Part shown: one piece after another, positions 10,199 to 20,583 of the stretch
Numbering within the stretch: position 1 is the stretch's first letter
How the letters are laid out: every line of letters begins with the position of its first letter
NCBI GenBank assembly: GCA_001310455.1
Contig: BAXG01000019.1
Span: 29,708-93,707 of the forward strand
DNA from: Photobacterium sp. JCM 19050
GTDB lineage: Bacteria > Pseudomonadota > Gammaproteobacteria > Enterobacterales > Vibrionaceae
Direction: 5' to 3'
Length of the DNA stretch: 64,000 nt
The notes under the pieces: model-generated
What the model was told of the DNA's origin: nothing
Database searches by the model: none
The model's input: the letters and a program-made list of their open reading frames with translations, nothing else
Translations under genes and position numbers: made by a program

Positions 10199-12699
10199 GT
10201 GAAGTTCATAAAACGATTTCTCATATTCATACTTGTTTGCATAACTCTTGGAGTCGGCACGATTTTCGGTTTCTACCTGTACGTGAAGCCTGAATTGCCT
10301 GATGTCGCCACCCTGAAGGATGTACAACTCCAGACCCCGATGCAGGTATTCAGTGCTGATGGAAAGCTGATTTCCCAGTTTGGTGAAAAACGGCGTATCC
10401 CGGTAAAGCTTGACCAGATTCCCAAGGAGATGACCGAAGCGTTCATCGCCACAGAGGACAGTCGCTTTTATGAGCACCCGGGTATCGACCAATTGGTATT
10501 GTCCGTGCGGCGTTTGTTGTTGCCGTTTCTGGCCATGCCAAACAAGGGGCAAGTACCATTACTCAACAGCTGGCTCGAAATTTCTTCCTCAGCAATGAGA
10601 AGAAAATAATGCGAAAGATCAAAGAGATTTTTATCGCAATCCACATCGAACAGCTACTCTCCAAAGACGAGATACTCGAGCTATATCTCAACAAAATTTA
10701 TCTGGGTTATCGGGCATACGGTGTCGGTGCTGCTGCACAAGTCTATTTCGGTAAAGAGCTGGACCAGTTGACGCTGAGCGAAATCGCCGTCATTGCCGGC
10801 TTGCCGAAAGCACCGTCGACCATGAACCCGATCTACTCCCTCAAGCGATCAACGGAACGCCGCAACGTTGTACTGCTGCGTATGTTGGATGAAAAGTACA
10901 TCACCCAGGCACAGTATGAAGAGGCGAAAAGCCAGCCCATTGTTGCCCGTTACCACGGTGCAGAGATTGAGCTGAATGCCCCTTACATTGCAGAAATGGC
11001 GCGCGCCTGGGCGGTGGAAAATATGGTGAAGACGTTTACGAATCCGGTATGCGTATTTACACCACCGTCGAGTCCACGTTGCAGGAAGCCGCGCAAAAAG
11101 CCGCTGTTGAAAACCTGCTGAACTATGACATGCGCCACGGTTACCGCGGGGCTGTTGCGGTGCTCTGGAAAGCCAAGGAAACACCTTGGGATGCAGAGAA
11201 AATCGCCAAGTACGTGAACGGCCAGCCAACTTATGGCGAACTGGTTCCGGCTGTTGTTACCAAGGTCGGCAAGCAAAGTGCTGACATCATCATCAAGGGT
11301 GACGAAACAGCCACCATTGAATGGGATGGCATGAAGTGGGCAAGACGCTTTATCACTGACAAACGCCAGGGCCCGGCACCGAAATCTGCTACTGAAATCC
11401 TGAATGCCGGTCAGCAGATCTGGGTGCGCAAGGTGGAAGACAAATGGCAACTGAGTCAGGTGCCGGATGCCAATACGGCACTGGTCGCCATGAACCAGAA
11501 ACCGGGGCGGTGGAAGCGCTGGTTGGCGGGTTTAACTTTATCCACAGCAAATTTAACCGGGCGACCCAGTCGTTACGTCAGGTAGGTTCCAGCATCAAGC
11601 CGTTCATCTACTCGGCTGCGCTTGACCAGGGCATGACGCTGGCAACATTGGTGAACGATGCCCCGATTAACCGCTGGGATCAGAGCCAGGGCACAGCATG
11701 GCGTCCTAAAAACTCTCCACCGACATACAACGGCCCTACCCGCCTGCGTATCGGCCTGGCGCAGTCCAAAAACGTCATGGCTGTCCGGGTAATGCGTGCT
11801 GTTGGTCTGGACAAAACCATCGACTACCTCACCCGCTTCGGTTTCAAGCGTGAGGATCTGCCAAGGGCGGAAGCGCTTGCTCTGGGTGCCGGTAGCCTGA
11901 CACCAATCGAAATGGCGCAGGGCTTCAGTGTGTTTGCAAACGGCGGTTTTTTCTTCAAGCCTTACTTCATCAGCAAGGCCGAGGATCCGTTCGGTAAGAT
12001 CGAGTACGAACACAAGATGCAGCTTGCCTGCGATTCCAATTGTCCGGATATGCCGGCCGCTGACAGCAAAGCCGCTGAGTTCAACGAAGTGAACCTGCTG
12101 GATAAAGATGCTGAGCAACTGCCTGAACACGCGCCTCGCGTGATCACTGCCCAGAATGCTTTCCTGGTACGCGAAATGCTCGAGAGCAACATCTGGGGCG
12201 GCGGTAACTGGCGTGAAGGCACAGGTTGGAACGGCACCGGCTGGCGCGCACAAAAGCTGGAGCGTCGGGACATTGGTGGAAAAACCGGTACGACCAACGA
12301 TTCCAAAGACACTTGGTACAACGGCTTCGGCCCGGGTATTGTCACTACGGTTTGGGTAGGCTTTGACAACCACAACCGGGAACTGGGCCGGACCTCAACC
12401 AACAAAACCTGGGTAAAGAGCAGATCTCCGGCGCTGAATCCGGGGCTAAAACCGCTGAGCCTGCATGGATCGACTTTATGAAGGTCGCCCTGGACGGTAA
12501 ACCGGTTGAATCCAAGGCGCTGCCATCGGATATCGTCAAGGTGCGCATCGACCGCGATACCGGCCTTCTGACCCGTAAGACTGATGGCTCATCCATGTTC
12601 GAGTACTTTGTTGATGGTACAGAGCCGACGGAATACGCCCAGCCTGCGGCCAGTGAAGGCAACATCTACGAAACCGGGGACGGTGAAGGCCTGTTCTAA
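10199..12699 (+). CDS. mrcA: Penicillin-binding protein 1A (four frameshifts)
   Basis: Bifunctional class A PBP: glycosyltransferase and DD-transpeptidase in the periplasm. The GTG start gives an N-terminal anchor MKFIKRFLIFILVCITLGVG. The glycosyltransferase domain contains ATEDSRFYEHPGID with the catalytic Glu, STITQQLARNFFL, and IYLGYRAYGVGAAA. The transpeptidase domain contains the SxxK box SSIKPF, SKNVM and KTGTTND. Breaks near 10490, 11021, 11495 and 12416 are each repaired by one added base (CC to CCC twice, T, and A) to give about 834 residues, normal for PBP1a. Divergent from pilM. The number of breaks in a major cell-wall synthase argues for sequence error. Confidence 0.93.
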
Positions 12700-12720
12700 C
12701 CGGCTATCTGAACAACAAAA

Positions 12721-12744
12721 GGGCACCTTGGGTGCCCTTTCTTT
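12721..12744 (+). terminator. Rho-independent terminator after mrcA
   Basis: Perfect 7-bp stem GGGCACC/GGTGCCC with a 3-base loop and a T-rich tail; an A-run on the left lets it also serve oxyR on the opposite strand. Confidence 0.85.
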
Positions 12745-12766
12745 ATCTGGTAGATCCCCTGCAGTG

Positions 12767-13671
12767 TCAGTCCTCTTTCGGGAACAACTCCGTCATTCGT
12801 TTATGGATCACATCAGCAATCTTTTCATAGCGCTGGCGAAGCGGTGAGCCCGGACGGTAGTCCAGGGTAATCTCTCGCATTGGCACCGGGTTATTAAGCG
12901 CCACATAAACCACGCCATCGCGCTCACGCTCTTTCGGACAGGCCAGCTTCGGCAATACGGTCATACCACTTCCGGCTGCAACCATGTGGCGCAAGGCTTC
13001 CAAGCTGGTTGCCTTGAAACGCTTGTCTTCATCAGCGCCGGCTGCAAAACAGTAACCCATCGCCTGGTCGCGCAAGCAGTGTCCGTCTTCAAGCATCAAA
13101 AGGGTTTCACCGCGCAGGGAATCCAGCGAAACATCGGTGATATCTGCCAGTGGTGTTCTTTGCTCAGCGCCAGCACCATTGGCTCGTAGTAAAGTGGGAT
13201 TTCTTTCAGGTGTTCAGTTTCTTTCACCGACGCCAGGATAATGCAGTCTAGCTTGCCCTCTTCCAGTTGCTGAACCAGTTGATGGGTCTGGGCCTCGTGC
13301 AGGAAAAGCTCCAGCTTTGGAAAAGCGTCGCGCAGGGCCGGGATAATGTATGGCAACAGGTATGGGCCCACCGTAGGGATAAAGCCAATGTGCACCGGCC
13401 CGGCCATGGAGTCACCCTGCTGGCTGGCCATTTCGGTCAGCACCTTGACCTCCATCAACACCCTTTGGGCCTGAGCGACCAGCTGCATTCCCGCATCTGT
13501 GAACAGAACCCGGCGGCTGGTGCGCTCCAGCAAGGTAACGCCAAGCTCTTCTTCCAACTTGCGGATCTGGCCACTTAATGTCGGCTGACTGACATGGCAC
13601 GCTTCGGCAGCACGGCGAAAATGGCGGTGCTCAGCCAGCGCAACCAGATACTCAAGATCTCTAATATTCAT
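12767..13671 (-). CDS. oxyR: Hydrogen peroxide sensor OxyR (frameshifted)
   Basis: LysR-family regulator activated by disulfide formation. MNIRDLEYLVALAEHRHFRR begins the N-terminal winged helix (ACHVSQPTLSGQIRKLEEELG). The redox-active cysteines are in GHCLRDQAMGYC near residue 200, the expected C-x8-C spacing. The frame breaks near 13151; one extra C (CC to CCC in the coding sense) restores HPLADITDVSLDSLRGETLL and gives about 301 residues. A longer upstream reading to 13812 is not OxyR-like and is rejected as start. Divergent from the peroxiredoxin-glutaredoxin gene, its probable target. Confidence 0.94.
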
Positions 13672-13795
13672 TGTTTTAACGATCCCGGATTGAAGTTGAC
13701 CTAACCTTATCGGGGAAGCCACGCCACGGCAACCCTGAGACAGGCCAGCAACAAGTAAACCCCTAAATTTTAAAAGGTTACTTATGGCAATTTCT

Positions 13796-13825
13796 GATAT
13801 AAAACTATACACCTAATATCAATGC
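13796..13825. promoter_or_regulatory. Possible OxyR-type operator between oxyR and prx
   Basis: The divergent region holds an imperfect palindrome bounded by GATAT and ATATC with an internal CTAT, resembling half-sites of the ATAG/CTAT OxyR pattern. Position between the divergent genes supports a regulatory role, but the match is incomplete. Confidence 0.35.
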
Positions 13826-13990
13826 TTTGAGCATTCGCCTCAACCTCAATTGGCAACACCTATCAAAACAATCAATAAGGACGATTGGAGCTATCAAGTG
13901 CGCCAGCACATAATAGCTACATCAACACGGAGCAAGGCGTAAAAAACTCCGTGTAAGACACAACGAATCAAATGTTTAAGGAGCGACACC

Positions 13991-14719
13991 ATGTTTGCAT
14001 CGAAAGAAGGCCAAAACGTACCTCAGGTTACTTTCCACACTCGTAAAGGCGACCAGTGGGTTGACGTAACCACCAAAGAGCTGTTCGAAAACAAAACTGT
14101 TATCGTATTCAGCCTGCCAGGTGCGTTTACTCCGACTTGTTCATCTTCACACCTGCCTCGCTACAACGAGCTGTTCCCTGTATTCCAGCAAAACGGCGTT
14201 GACAGCATCCTGTGTGTCTCAGTGAACGACACCTTCGTAATGAACGCATGGAAGGACGACCAGGAAGCTGAAAACATCACCTTCATCCCAGACGGCAACG
14301 GTGAGTTCACTGAGCAAATGGGCATGCTGGTAGACAAAGAAGACCTGGGCTTTGGCAAGCGTTCATGGCGTTACAGCATGCTGGTTAAGAACGGCGTGGT
14401 TGAAAAGATGTTTGTTGAACCAAACGAGCCAGGCGACCCGTTCAAAGTTTCTGACGCCGACACCATGCTGGCTTACGTGGCACCAGAGCAGAAGCTGCAA
14501 GAATCTATCACTGTATTCACCAAGCCTGGCTGCCCATTCTGTGCCAAAGCGAAGCAACTGCTGATCGACAAAGGCCTGCAGTACGAAGAAGTCATTCTGG
14601 GTAAAGATGCAACTACCGTGAGCCTGCGTGCCATCACCGGCCGTGCAACAGTTCCTCAGGTATTTATCGGTGGCCGTCACATTGGTGGCAGCGAAGACCT
14701 GGAAGCCTACTTCGCCTAA
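13991..14719 (+). CDS. Peroxiredoxin-glutaredoxin hybrid
   Basis: Glutathione-dependent peroxidase fusing a Prx5-type peroxiredoxin to a glutaredoxin. The 242-residue frame is intact. The peroxiredoxin domain (about 1-160) has the peroxidatic Cys in [16 protein letters not shown]. The glutaredoxin domain (about 170-242) has [21 protein letters not shown] and [12 protein letters not shown]. The hybrid is known from Haemophilus and Vibrio and reduces peroxides using GSH. It has a good Shine-Dalgarno (AAGGAG) and is divergent from oxyR, so peroxide induction is likely. Many GTT, GCA and CTG codons fit high expression. Confidence 0.95.
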   Translation: MFASKEGQNVPQVTFHTRKGDQWVDVTTKELFENKTVIVFSLPGAFTPTCSSSHLPRYNELFPVFQQNGVDSILCVSVNDTFVMNAWKDDQEAENITFIPDGNGEFTEQMGMLVDKEDLGFGKRSWRYSMLVKNGVVEKMFVEPNEPGDPFKVSDADTMLAYVAPEQKLQESITVFTKPGCPFCAKAKQLLIDKGLQYEEVILGKDATTVSLRAITGRATVPQVFIGGRHIGGSEDLEAYFA

Positions 14720-14730
14720 TCAGCGAAAGT

Positions 14731-14761
14731 AAAAAAAGGCGGCCAACAAGCCGCCTTTTTT
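14731..14761 (+). terminator. Terminator after the peroxiredoxin gene
   Basis: GGCGGC/GCCGCC stem with a 6-base loop, flanked by A- and T-runs; it separates the peroxiredoxin from the Lpd-like gene and may be only partly efficient. Confidence 0.85.
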
Positions 14762-14808
14762 AATACCAAAACAACAAAGCAACAGACGTGAATTCGCCGG
14801 AGAAGAGT

Positions 14809-16260
14809 ATGAAAACCCTGAATGTTGATGTCGCAGTCATTGGTGGTGGTACCGCAGGCCTTGGTGCTTACCGTGCAGCCAAAGAGCACACAGACAGTGT
14901 CGTAATGATTGAAGGCGGCCCTTACGGAACCACTTGTGCCCGAGTGGGTTGTATGCCTTCCAAGCTACTGATTGCAGCTGCAGAAGCTGTGCATCACATT
15001 GAGAAAGCCCCTGGCTTTGGTGTTCACCCAATGGGCGAGACTAAAATCAATGGCCGGGAAGTGATGGACCGCGTTAAGCGCGAACGCGACCGCTTTGTGG
15101 GTTTCGTACTGGAAGGTGTAGACAGCATTCCGGCTGAAGACAAAATTCGCGGCTTTGCACGCTTTATTGATGACAACACTCTGGTGGTGGATGACCACAC
15201 CACCATCAATGCCAAGCGCATTGTTATCGCAACCGGCTCCCGCCCAAGCTGGCCAGCCGTCTGGAACGAGCTTGGTGACCGCCTGATCATTAACGATGAC
15301 GTTTTTGAGTGGGATGACCTGCCAGAATCTGTTGCAGTATTTGGCCCGGGTGTTATTGGCCTGGAGCTGGGCCAGTCACTGCATCGCCTTGGTGTAAATG
15401 TACTGATGTTCGGTATGGGTGGCCAGGTTGGCCCACTGACTGACCCGCAAGTAATGGCTTACGCTGACAAAACATTCAGCGAAGAATTCTATCTCGATGC
15501 CGACTCCAAGGTTGATATGATGCAGCGTGAAGGCGACAAGGTCTTCATTCGCTATCAGGATAAATCCGGTGATATGCAGGAAACCCTGGTTGATTACGTA
15601 CTGGCAGCCACCGGCCGACGCCCTAACGTTGATAACATTGGCATCGAAAACACCACGCTGACCCTGGATGCCCGTGGCGTTCCGTTGGCGGACAAGTTCA
15701 CCATGCAAACCAGTGTGGATTCTATCTTCATTGCCGGCGATGCCAGCAACCAGATCCCACTGCTGCACGAAGCGGCTGATCAGGCACGAATTGCCGGAGA
15801 CAATGCTGGACGCTTCCCTGAAATCCGCGTCGGCCTTCGCCGCAGCAAGATCTCAGCGGTGTTCAGTGATCCGCAAATCGGAATGGTGGGCGAAAGCTTC
15901 CGAGAAATCAGCCAGCGCCTTGGCACCTGTGGCTGTTTTGAAACCGGTGAAGTGTCTTTCGAAAACCAGGGACGTTCACGCGTTATGCTCCGCAACAAAG
16001 GCATGCTGCGTGTTTACGGAGAGCAAGGAACCGGTCGCTTCCTGGGTGCAGAAATGATTGGCCCGGATGCTGAGCACATCGCACACCTGCTGGCCTGGGC
16101 ACACCAGAACCAGATGACCGTATCCCAGATGCTGGATATGCCGTTCTACCACCCGGTAGTGGAAGAAGGCCTGCGCACAGCACTGCGTGACCTGAATGCC
16201 AGACTGAAACTGGGCCCAGAAATGATTAAGCACTGCCTGGACTGCGGCCCAGGTTGCTAA
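14809..16260 (+). CDS. Dihydrolipoamide dehydrogenase-like flavoprotein disulfide reductase
   Basis: Class I pyridine nucleotide-disulfide oxidoreductase of about 483 residues. The ATG at 14809 is preferred over GTG at 14788 because GGAGAAG lies just upstream. It shows the FAD-binding VIGGGTAGLGAYRAA, the redox active site TTCARVGCMPSK, the NAD(P) fold VFGPGVIGLELGQSL, the second FAD motif FIAGDASNQIPLLHEAADQ, and the dimer-interface catalytic His-Glu in HPVVEEGL. The C-terminus ends KHCLDCGPGC, an unusual cysteine-rich tail. No E1/E2 dehydrogenase genes are near, so it is probably not the 2-oxoacid dehydrogenase E3. Its place after the peroxiredoxin suggests a thiol-redox role. The substrate is unknown. 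Confidence 0.88.
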   Translation: MKTLNVDVAVIGGGTAGLGAYRAAKEHTDSVVMIEGGPYGTTCARVGCMPSKLLIAAAEAVHHIEKAPGFGVHPMGETKINGREVMDRVKRERDRFVGFVLEGVDSIPAEDKIRGFARFIDDNTLVVDDHTTINAKRIVIATGSRPSWPAVWNELGDRLIINDDVFEWDDLPESVAVFGPGVIGLELGQSLHRLGVNVLMFGMGGQVGPLTDPQVMAYADKTFSEEFYLDADSKVDMMQREGDKVFIRYQDKSGDMQETLVDYVLAATGRRPNVDNIGIENTTLTLDARGVPLADKFTMQTSVDSIFIAGDASNQIPLLHEAADQARIAGDNAGRFPEIRVGLRRSKISAVFSDPQIGMVGESFREISQRLGTCGCFETGEVSFENQGRSRVMLRNKGMLRVYGEQGTGRFLGAEMIGPDAEHIAHLLAWAHQNQMTVSQMLDMPFYHPVVEEGLRTALRDLNARLKLGPEMIKHCLDCGPGC

Positions 16261-16501
16261 CAGCGTTCGACATGAACACCGGGCCGGTGAACGCCGGCCC
16301 ACAACAATCCTGCGAAACACCAATATTTTGAAGAACTGACCACGACAGGTTCTTTACCTTTGCCCCCACCCTCTGGGGGCTTTTTTTGTACAGCCCCTTT
16401 TCTTTATGTCTGAGCAGGCATAATCTGTGTATGGTTTTCCGGTCTATTATCATGCAGATCATATAGTTGGTCTGGATAACATCGTACGAAAGAGGCCTTC
16501 C

Positions 16502-16746
16502 ATGCGCTGCCGATTTTGCTCCAAAGACAATCCTTTTGCCCAGAAACTGGCCGATGCAAACGCTGTATGGCGCAGCTTACCGTTCTTAACCTCATCCTTT
16601 GGCCGCTCTGGCTGGTAGGGTTCGAAGATGCCACTTCTGTCTGGGCTATCACCATATTATTTTTTGCCGGTGCCTGTGCCCTGCTTCTCTCTGCACACGT
16701 TATTGCCTTGCTGGTAAGGGAAGATAAAGCGGAAGGGAAAATCTGA
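16502..16746 (+). CDS. DUF3624 family protein (frameshifted)
   Basis: Small protein of about 81 residues. From ATG at 16502 (AGAGG upstream) it reads MRCRFCSKDNPFAQK and breaks near 16545; one extra A continues as TGRCKRCMAQLTVLNLILWP and two hydrophobic segments. Two CxxC pairs (CRFC, CKRC) resemble a metal-binding knuckle before the membrane helices. I recall this pattern from vibrio DUF3624 proteins of unknown function. It is followed by a terminator shared with the convergent alkaline phosphatase. Confidence 0.65.
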
Positions 16747-16750
16747 CAGA

Positions 16751-16777
16751 AAAAAGGCGCCGGTTTCAGGCGCCTTT
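16751..16777. terminator. Bidirectional terminator between DUF3624 gene and phoA
   Basis: GGCGCC/GGCGCC stem extended by A/T pairs, with A-run left and T-run right; placed between convergent genes. Confidence 0.8.
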
Positions 16778-16798
16778 GTTGTTTACAATCCGGCTCAG

Positions 16799-18273
16799 TT
16801 ATTTCGCAAGGCCGGTTGCTTCATTGATTACGTGGTAAATATAGTTCTGCTCAACAACACCCTGGAACAGCCACGCCTGCGGGCCACGGGCCATAATAGC
16901 GACATCTTCACCAGAGTGGGTTTCCGAGCCCAGGCGTACAACCGCCTGCTGCAGGTAATCAACATCCAGCACGTCTTTCTCATCTGGATTGGCTCGTGCA
17001 CCGTCTACTGCACCCGGGCCGTTACCGTAAACCAGAGTAGTGTAATTCTTGCCGTCCTTATCCTCGTTAAACTTGCCCTTTTGCTTTGACAGGCCAAGGA
17101 TAGGGTTGCCACGCTCAGCATAGCCGTTCATCACCAGGGTATGCGCATGGTCAGCCGTGACGATAATCAGCGTGTCTTCCTGGTTGGTTTTTTCCAGGGC
17201 GACCTTGATAGCGTCGTCATATGCCAGGGTATCCTCCAGCGCACGAGCGGCATTACCGGCATGGTGGGCATGGTCAATACGGCCTGCTTCAACCATCATC
17301 ACGTAACCGTCTTTATCCTTGCTCAGGATATCAATCGCCTTTGAAGTCATCTCAGCCAGTGACGGCTCATTGTTGTCTTTCTGACGGTCGGCTTCATACT
17401 GCATGTGCGAGTTTTCGAACAGGCCAAATACGCGCTCGGTTTTCTCAGCATCAATTGCATCAAAGCCCTTGCGGTCATAAACGAACTCGCCTTTCGGGTA
17501 ACGGGTTTCCCACTCCGCAATCAGGTTGCGGCCATCCTTACGCTTACCTTTCTTGCCTTCGGTTTCCGGGTCAGCCATGTCTGCCGGAATAAACTCACGA
17601 CGGCCACCACCAAATGCAACCTGGAAGCCTTCACCGGCATCAAATTCAACAAACTGGGTAGCGATGTCCACACAACCCTGATTCTTGGCAATGTTAGGCA
17701 GTTTGCCGTCATTTTCCCAGTTGCGGTCAGCAGAGTGCGCATACGCTGTAGCCGGGGTAGCGTGGGTCAGGCGCGCAGTAGAAATCACACCCAGCGCCTT
17801 GCCCTGCTCACCGGCCATTTCAAAAATAGTCTTGGTTTCGTTGCCGTTAGCCATGTTGCAAAAGCCACGCTGGACCTTGTCGCTCACAGAGATAACACCC
17901 GCTTTGGTCTTCACTCCGCTGACCATGGCTGTTGCGGTACCGGCTGAATCCGGGGTTTGCATATCGGTGTTGTAGGTTTTTGCCAGCGCCACATTTGGCA
18001 GGCTTTCCATCATCAGGCTGTTTTCCTCACCGCTCTGACCTTGCTTCTGGCCGGCATAAATACGGGCAGCAGTGATGGTACCACGCTCATGCCGTCACCA
18101 ACAAACAGGATGACATTTTTGGCTTTACCGGTAATGGGCTTGTTCGCCATGGCTTTTTCGATCGCACTCTGGCCGTCGGTGTACCAAGAGTCATTTTGCT
18201 GAGGAACGGCAGCGGCTGCAGACAGGGCAATAACAGCGGCAGCAACCGCTGAGAAAATCGAGACTTTTTTCAT
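16799..18273 (-). CDS. phoA: Alkaline phosphatase (frameshifted)
   Basis: Periplasmic phosphomonoesterase of the PhoA superfamily. MKKVSIFSAVAAAVIALSAAAA is a signal peptide in outline (the first 20 residues are basic then hydrophobic). The metal site ILFVGDGM and the nucleophile motif TPDSAGTATAMVSG are present, as are DHAH and the late THSGEDVAIMARGP. The frame breaks near 18079, just after GDGMSVV; one added base gives TITAARIYAGQ and joins the long frame. Length about 491 residues. It lies between DUF3624 and argHA, a place where related genomes do not always carry it, so it may be an accessory insertion. No clear Pho box was recognised. Confidence 0.9.
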
Positions 18274-18415
18274 TGCAAACTCCATGCAAAGTGATAAAAA
18301 CCCGCCCATAATCTGGACTCCACATGACAGTTCGCTTACAAACCGTACAATGTAACACGCTTACTTTTATGAAGTTTTTTTGTACGCGTCAGATTTTCAG
18401 CACCAGTGGATACTC

Positions 18416-18600
18416 ATACCAACGGAGTTGGGTCAGAGATAACGCAGGAGAAATCATATTATTTAAGGTGCAAGTTGCAGGTTCGAGTGGGGCTAACATC
18501 AATACGAGCAACAAAGAAATGGATGATTTCAACCAGTCAGAATGGTCAATGAAGTAGTCTGATTGGTATTGGTGATAAGGGAGTTAATCCCGTTGGGATA
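18416..18600. mobile_element. MITE-like element with imperfect terminal inverted repeats
   Basis: About 185 bases lying between phoA and argHA. The left end reads TACCAACGGAGTT; the right end, in reverse complement, reads TCCCAACGGGATT, matching at 10 of 13 positions. The inside has no credible gene; a 77-residue frame across it (18324-18557) is probably incidental. The ends resemble those of the shorter element at 55169-55255. I recall similar short repeats in vibrio intergenic regions but cannot confirm the family. Confidence 0.55.
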
Positions 18601-18625
18601 AAAGAAACCCGGCGCGAAGGCCGGG
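18601..18625 (-). terminator. Terminator of the arg operon
   Basis: CCCGGC/GCCGGG stem with a 6-base loop; read on minus it is followed by a pyrimidine-rich tail. It lies 43 bases after argHA. Confidence 0.75.
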
Positions 18626-18668
18626 CAAACAGGCTTTGAAGCAAAACGTTAATCGGTTGTGTTGCCTG

Positions 18669-20543
18669 TCAGGCAACGTTGGCTCTGGCAATCAGCAGGT
18701 CGCGGTCAAAGGTGTATTCCAGCGCCACTTCATCACAGGCATGAAGACGTGGGCAGCGTTCGCAATCTTTCATCACCTTCTCCGGCAACAGCGACTTCGA
18801 GGTCGGCATAAAGCCTTGCCGCATAAAGAACTCCGGCACCCGGGTCAGGACAAAGACTTTCTTGATCGCCATGTTGTTGGCTTTTTTCAGCAGGTCAAGG
18901 ACGATGGCCTTGCCATGCCCCTGCCCCTGCCAGCCGGCTTCAACACCAAGGGATCGGATTTCAGCCAGCCCGCTGTCATAAACATACAAAGACGCACATC
19001 CGGTAACCTGGCCGTGGTGTTCAGCAACTGCGAAGGAACCAATATCCCTCACCAACTCGTTGCGCTCACGCGGGAGGTTTTCGCCCAATCCGGCCCAGTA
19101 CACCACCATGCTTCAATGGAGTCGAGGTCTGTCAGGCGGGCGGAGCGGACACGCACTGCCGGTGAATAACGCTTATCCAGTCGCTTTTTCGCCTCGGACA
19201 CGGCGTGTTCGACCTGATGCGGCGCAACACCACCCAGAGCGGAACGTTTGGCAAGGCAGGATTCAATAGTCAGAATCGGGTAAACGTCTTCTCCGATAAC
19301 CGGGGAGAAGCGCTGCAATTCATCCAGCGACATCTCTTCCAGCGCACAACCTTTTTCAATGGCGGCCACAACGGCTTCACCGACAATATGATGCGCTTCA
19401 CGGAAAGGTATGCCTTTGGCAACCAAGTAATCTGCAAGCTCCGTGGCATTGGAATATCCTTGCATGGCGGCTTCCAGGGTACGCGCTTTGTTTACCTTGA
19501 TGCCGTCAAAGCAAAGGGCTGCCATTTCCATACAGTCATGCCAGGTATCCAGGGCATCAAAGAGCCCTTCCTTGTCTTCCTGCATGTCCTTGTTGTAGGC
19601 CAGCGGCAGCGCTTTTACGGTCATCATCATACCGGCCAGCGAGCCATAAACCCGGCCGGTTTTACCACGGATAAGTTCCAGGGCATCCGGGTTTTTCTTC
19701 TGTGGCATCAGGGATGAACCGGATGTCACCTTGTCTGAAAGCTCGATAAAACCGGACTCGCCGGAATTATAGAAAATCATGTCTTCCGCAAGACGAGACA
19801 GGTGCAGCATGGAAATGGAGGCGATAGACATCAGCTCCATCACATGATCGCGGTCAGAAACAGAATCGAGACTGTTACGGGTAGCACGGCGGAAACCGAG
19901 GTTATGCGCCAGCGCTTCGCGGTCCATCGGATAGCTGTCCCAGCCAGGGCACCAGAGCCCAGCGGCAGGTGTCCAGGCGGTGGATGGCATCGGAAAGGCG
20001 CGAATAGTCGCGCTCGAACATTTCCACATAAGCCAGACACCAGTGAGCAAATGTCACCGGCTGGGCACGTTGTAAATGGGTGTAACCCGGCAGAACGGTA
20101 TCCTGATGCTCAGCCGCTACCGCAACCATTTGGTTCAGGAGCTGGTCCAGGGTCAGGAGAAGTTGCTGGCCTTGCTGGCGACACCACAACTTGAGGTCTG
20201 TTGCCACCTGGTCGTTACGGGAACGGCCGGTGTGCAGTTTCTTACCCAGGTCACCGACCCGGGCAATCAGTTGCTGCTCTACCCAGCTATGGATATCTTC
20301 AGCATCAGAGCGGAGGATTTGCTCCGGGTCTTCCATCACCGCGAGTTTGAGCTCATTGAGCGCCAACTCCAGGCGTTGCTGCTCGTCTTCGGTCAGAACA
20401 TCCACCGAGCGCAGCGCCTTTGACCAGGCAATCGACCCAACAATATCCTGTTCTGCCAGGCGGTAGTCAAAACGCAGTGAATCATTAAACTGCTTGAACC
20501 TTACGTCCGCTGCCTGACTGAACCGTCCGCCCCATAATGCCAT
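18669..20543 (-). CDS. argH: Argininosuccinate lyase fused to GNAT N-acetyltransferase, ArgHA type (three frameshifts)
   Basis: The N-terminal 460 or so residues are argininosuccinate lyase, final step of arginine synthesis: [13 protein letters not shown] start, [14 protein letters not shown], and the fumarase-superfamily loop [12 protein letters not shown] with catalytic Ser. The C-terminal 150 are a GNAT domain ([33 protein letters not shown] acetyl-CoA loop, FFMRQGF) like the acetyltransferase half of N-acetylglutamate synthase. Such argH(A) fusions are known from Moritella and vibrios. Breaks near 19933, 19964 and 19109 are each repaired by one base; the first two lie about 30 bases apart. 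Reconstructed length is about 625 residues. Last gene of argCBG-argHA. Confidence 0.93.
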
Positions 20544-20583
20544 GTTACTTCTCCTTGTTTTCCGACAAGCTCACTGAATCCAT

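Noticed and set aside
18324..18557. 77-codon plus-strand frame
   Set aside because: Crosses the left part of the MITE-like element; no ribosome site or homology.
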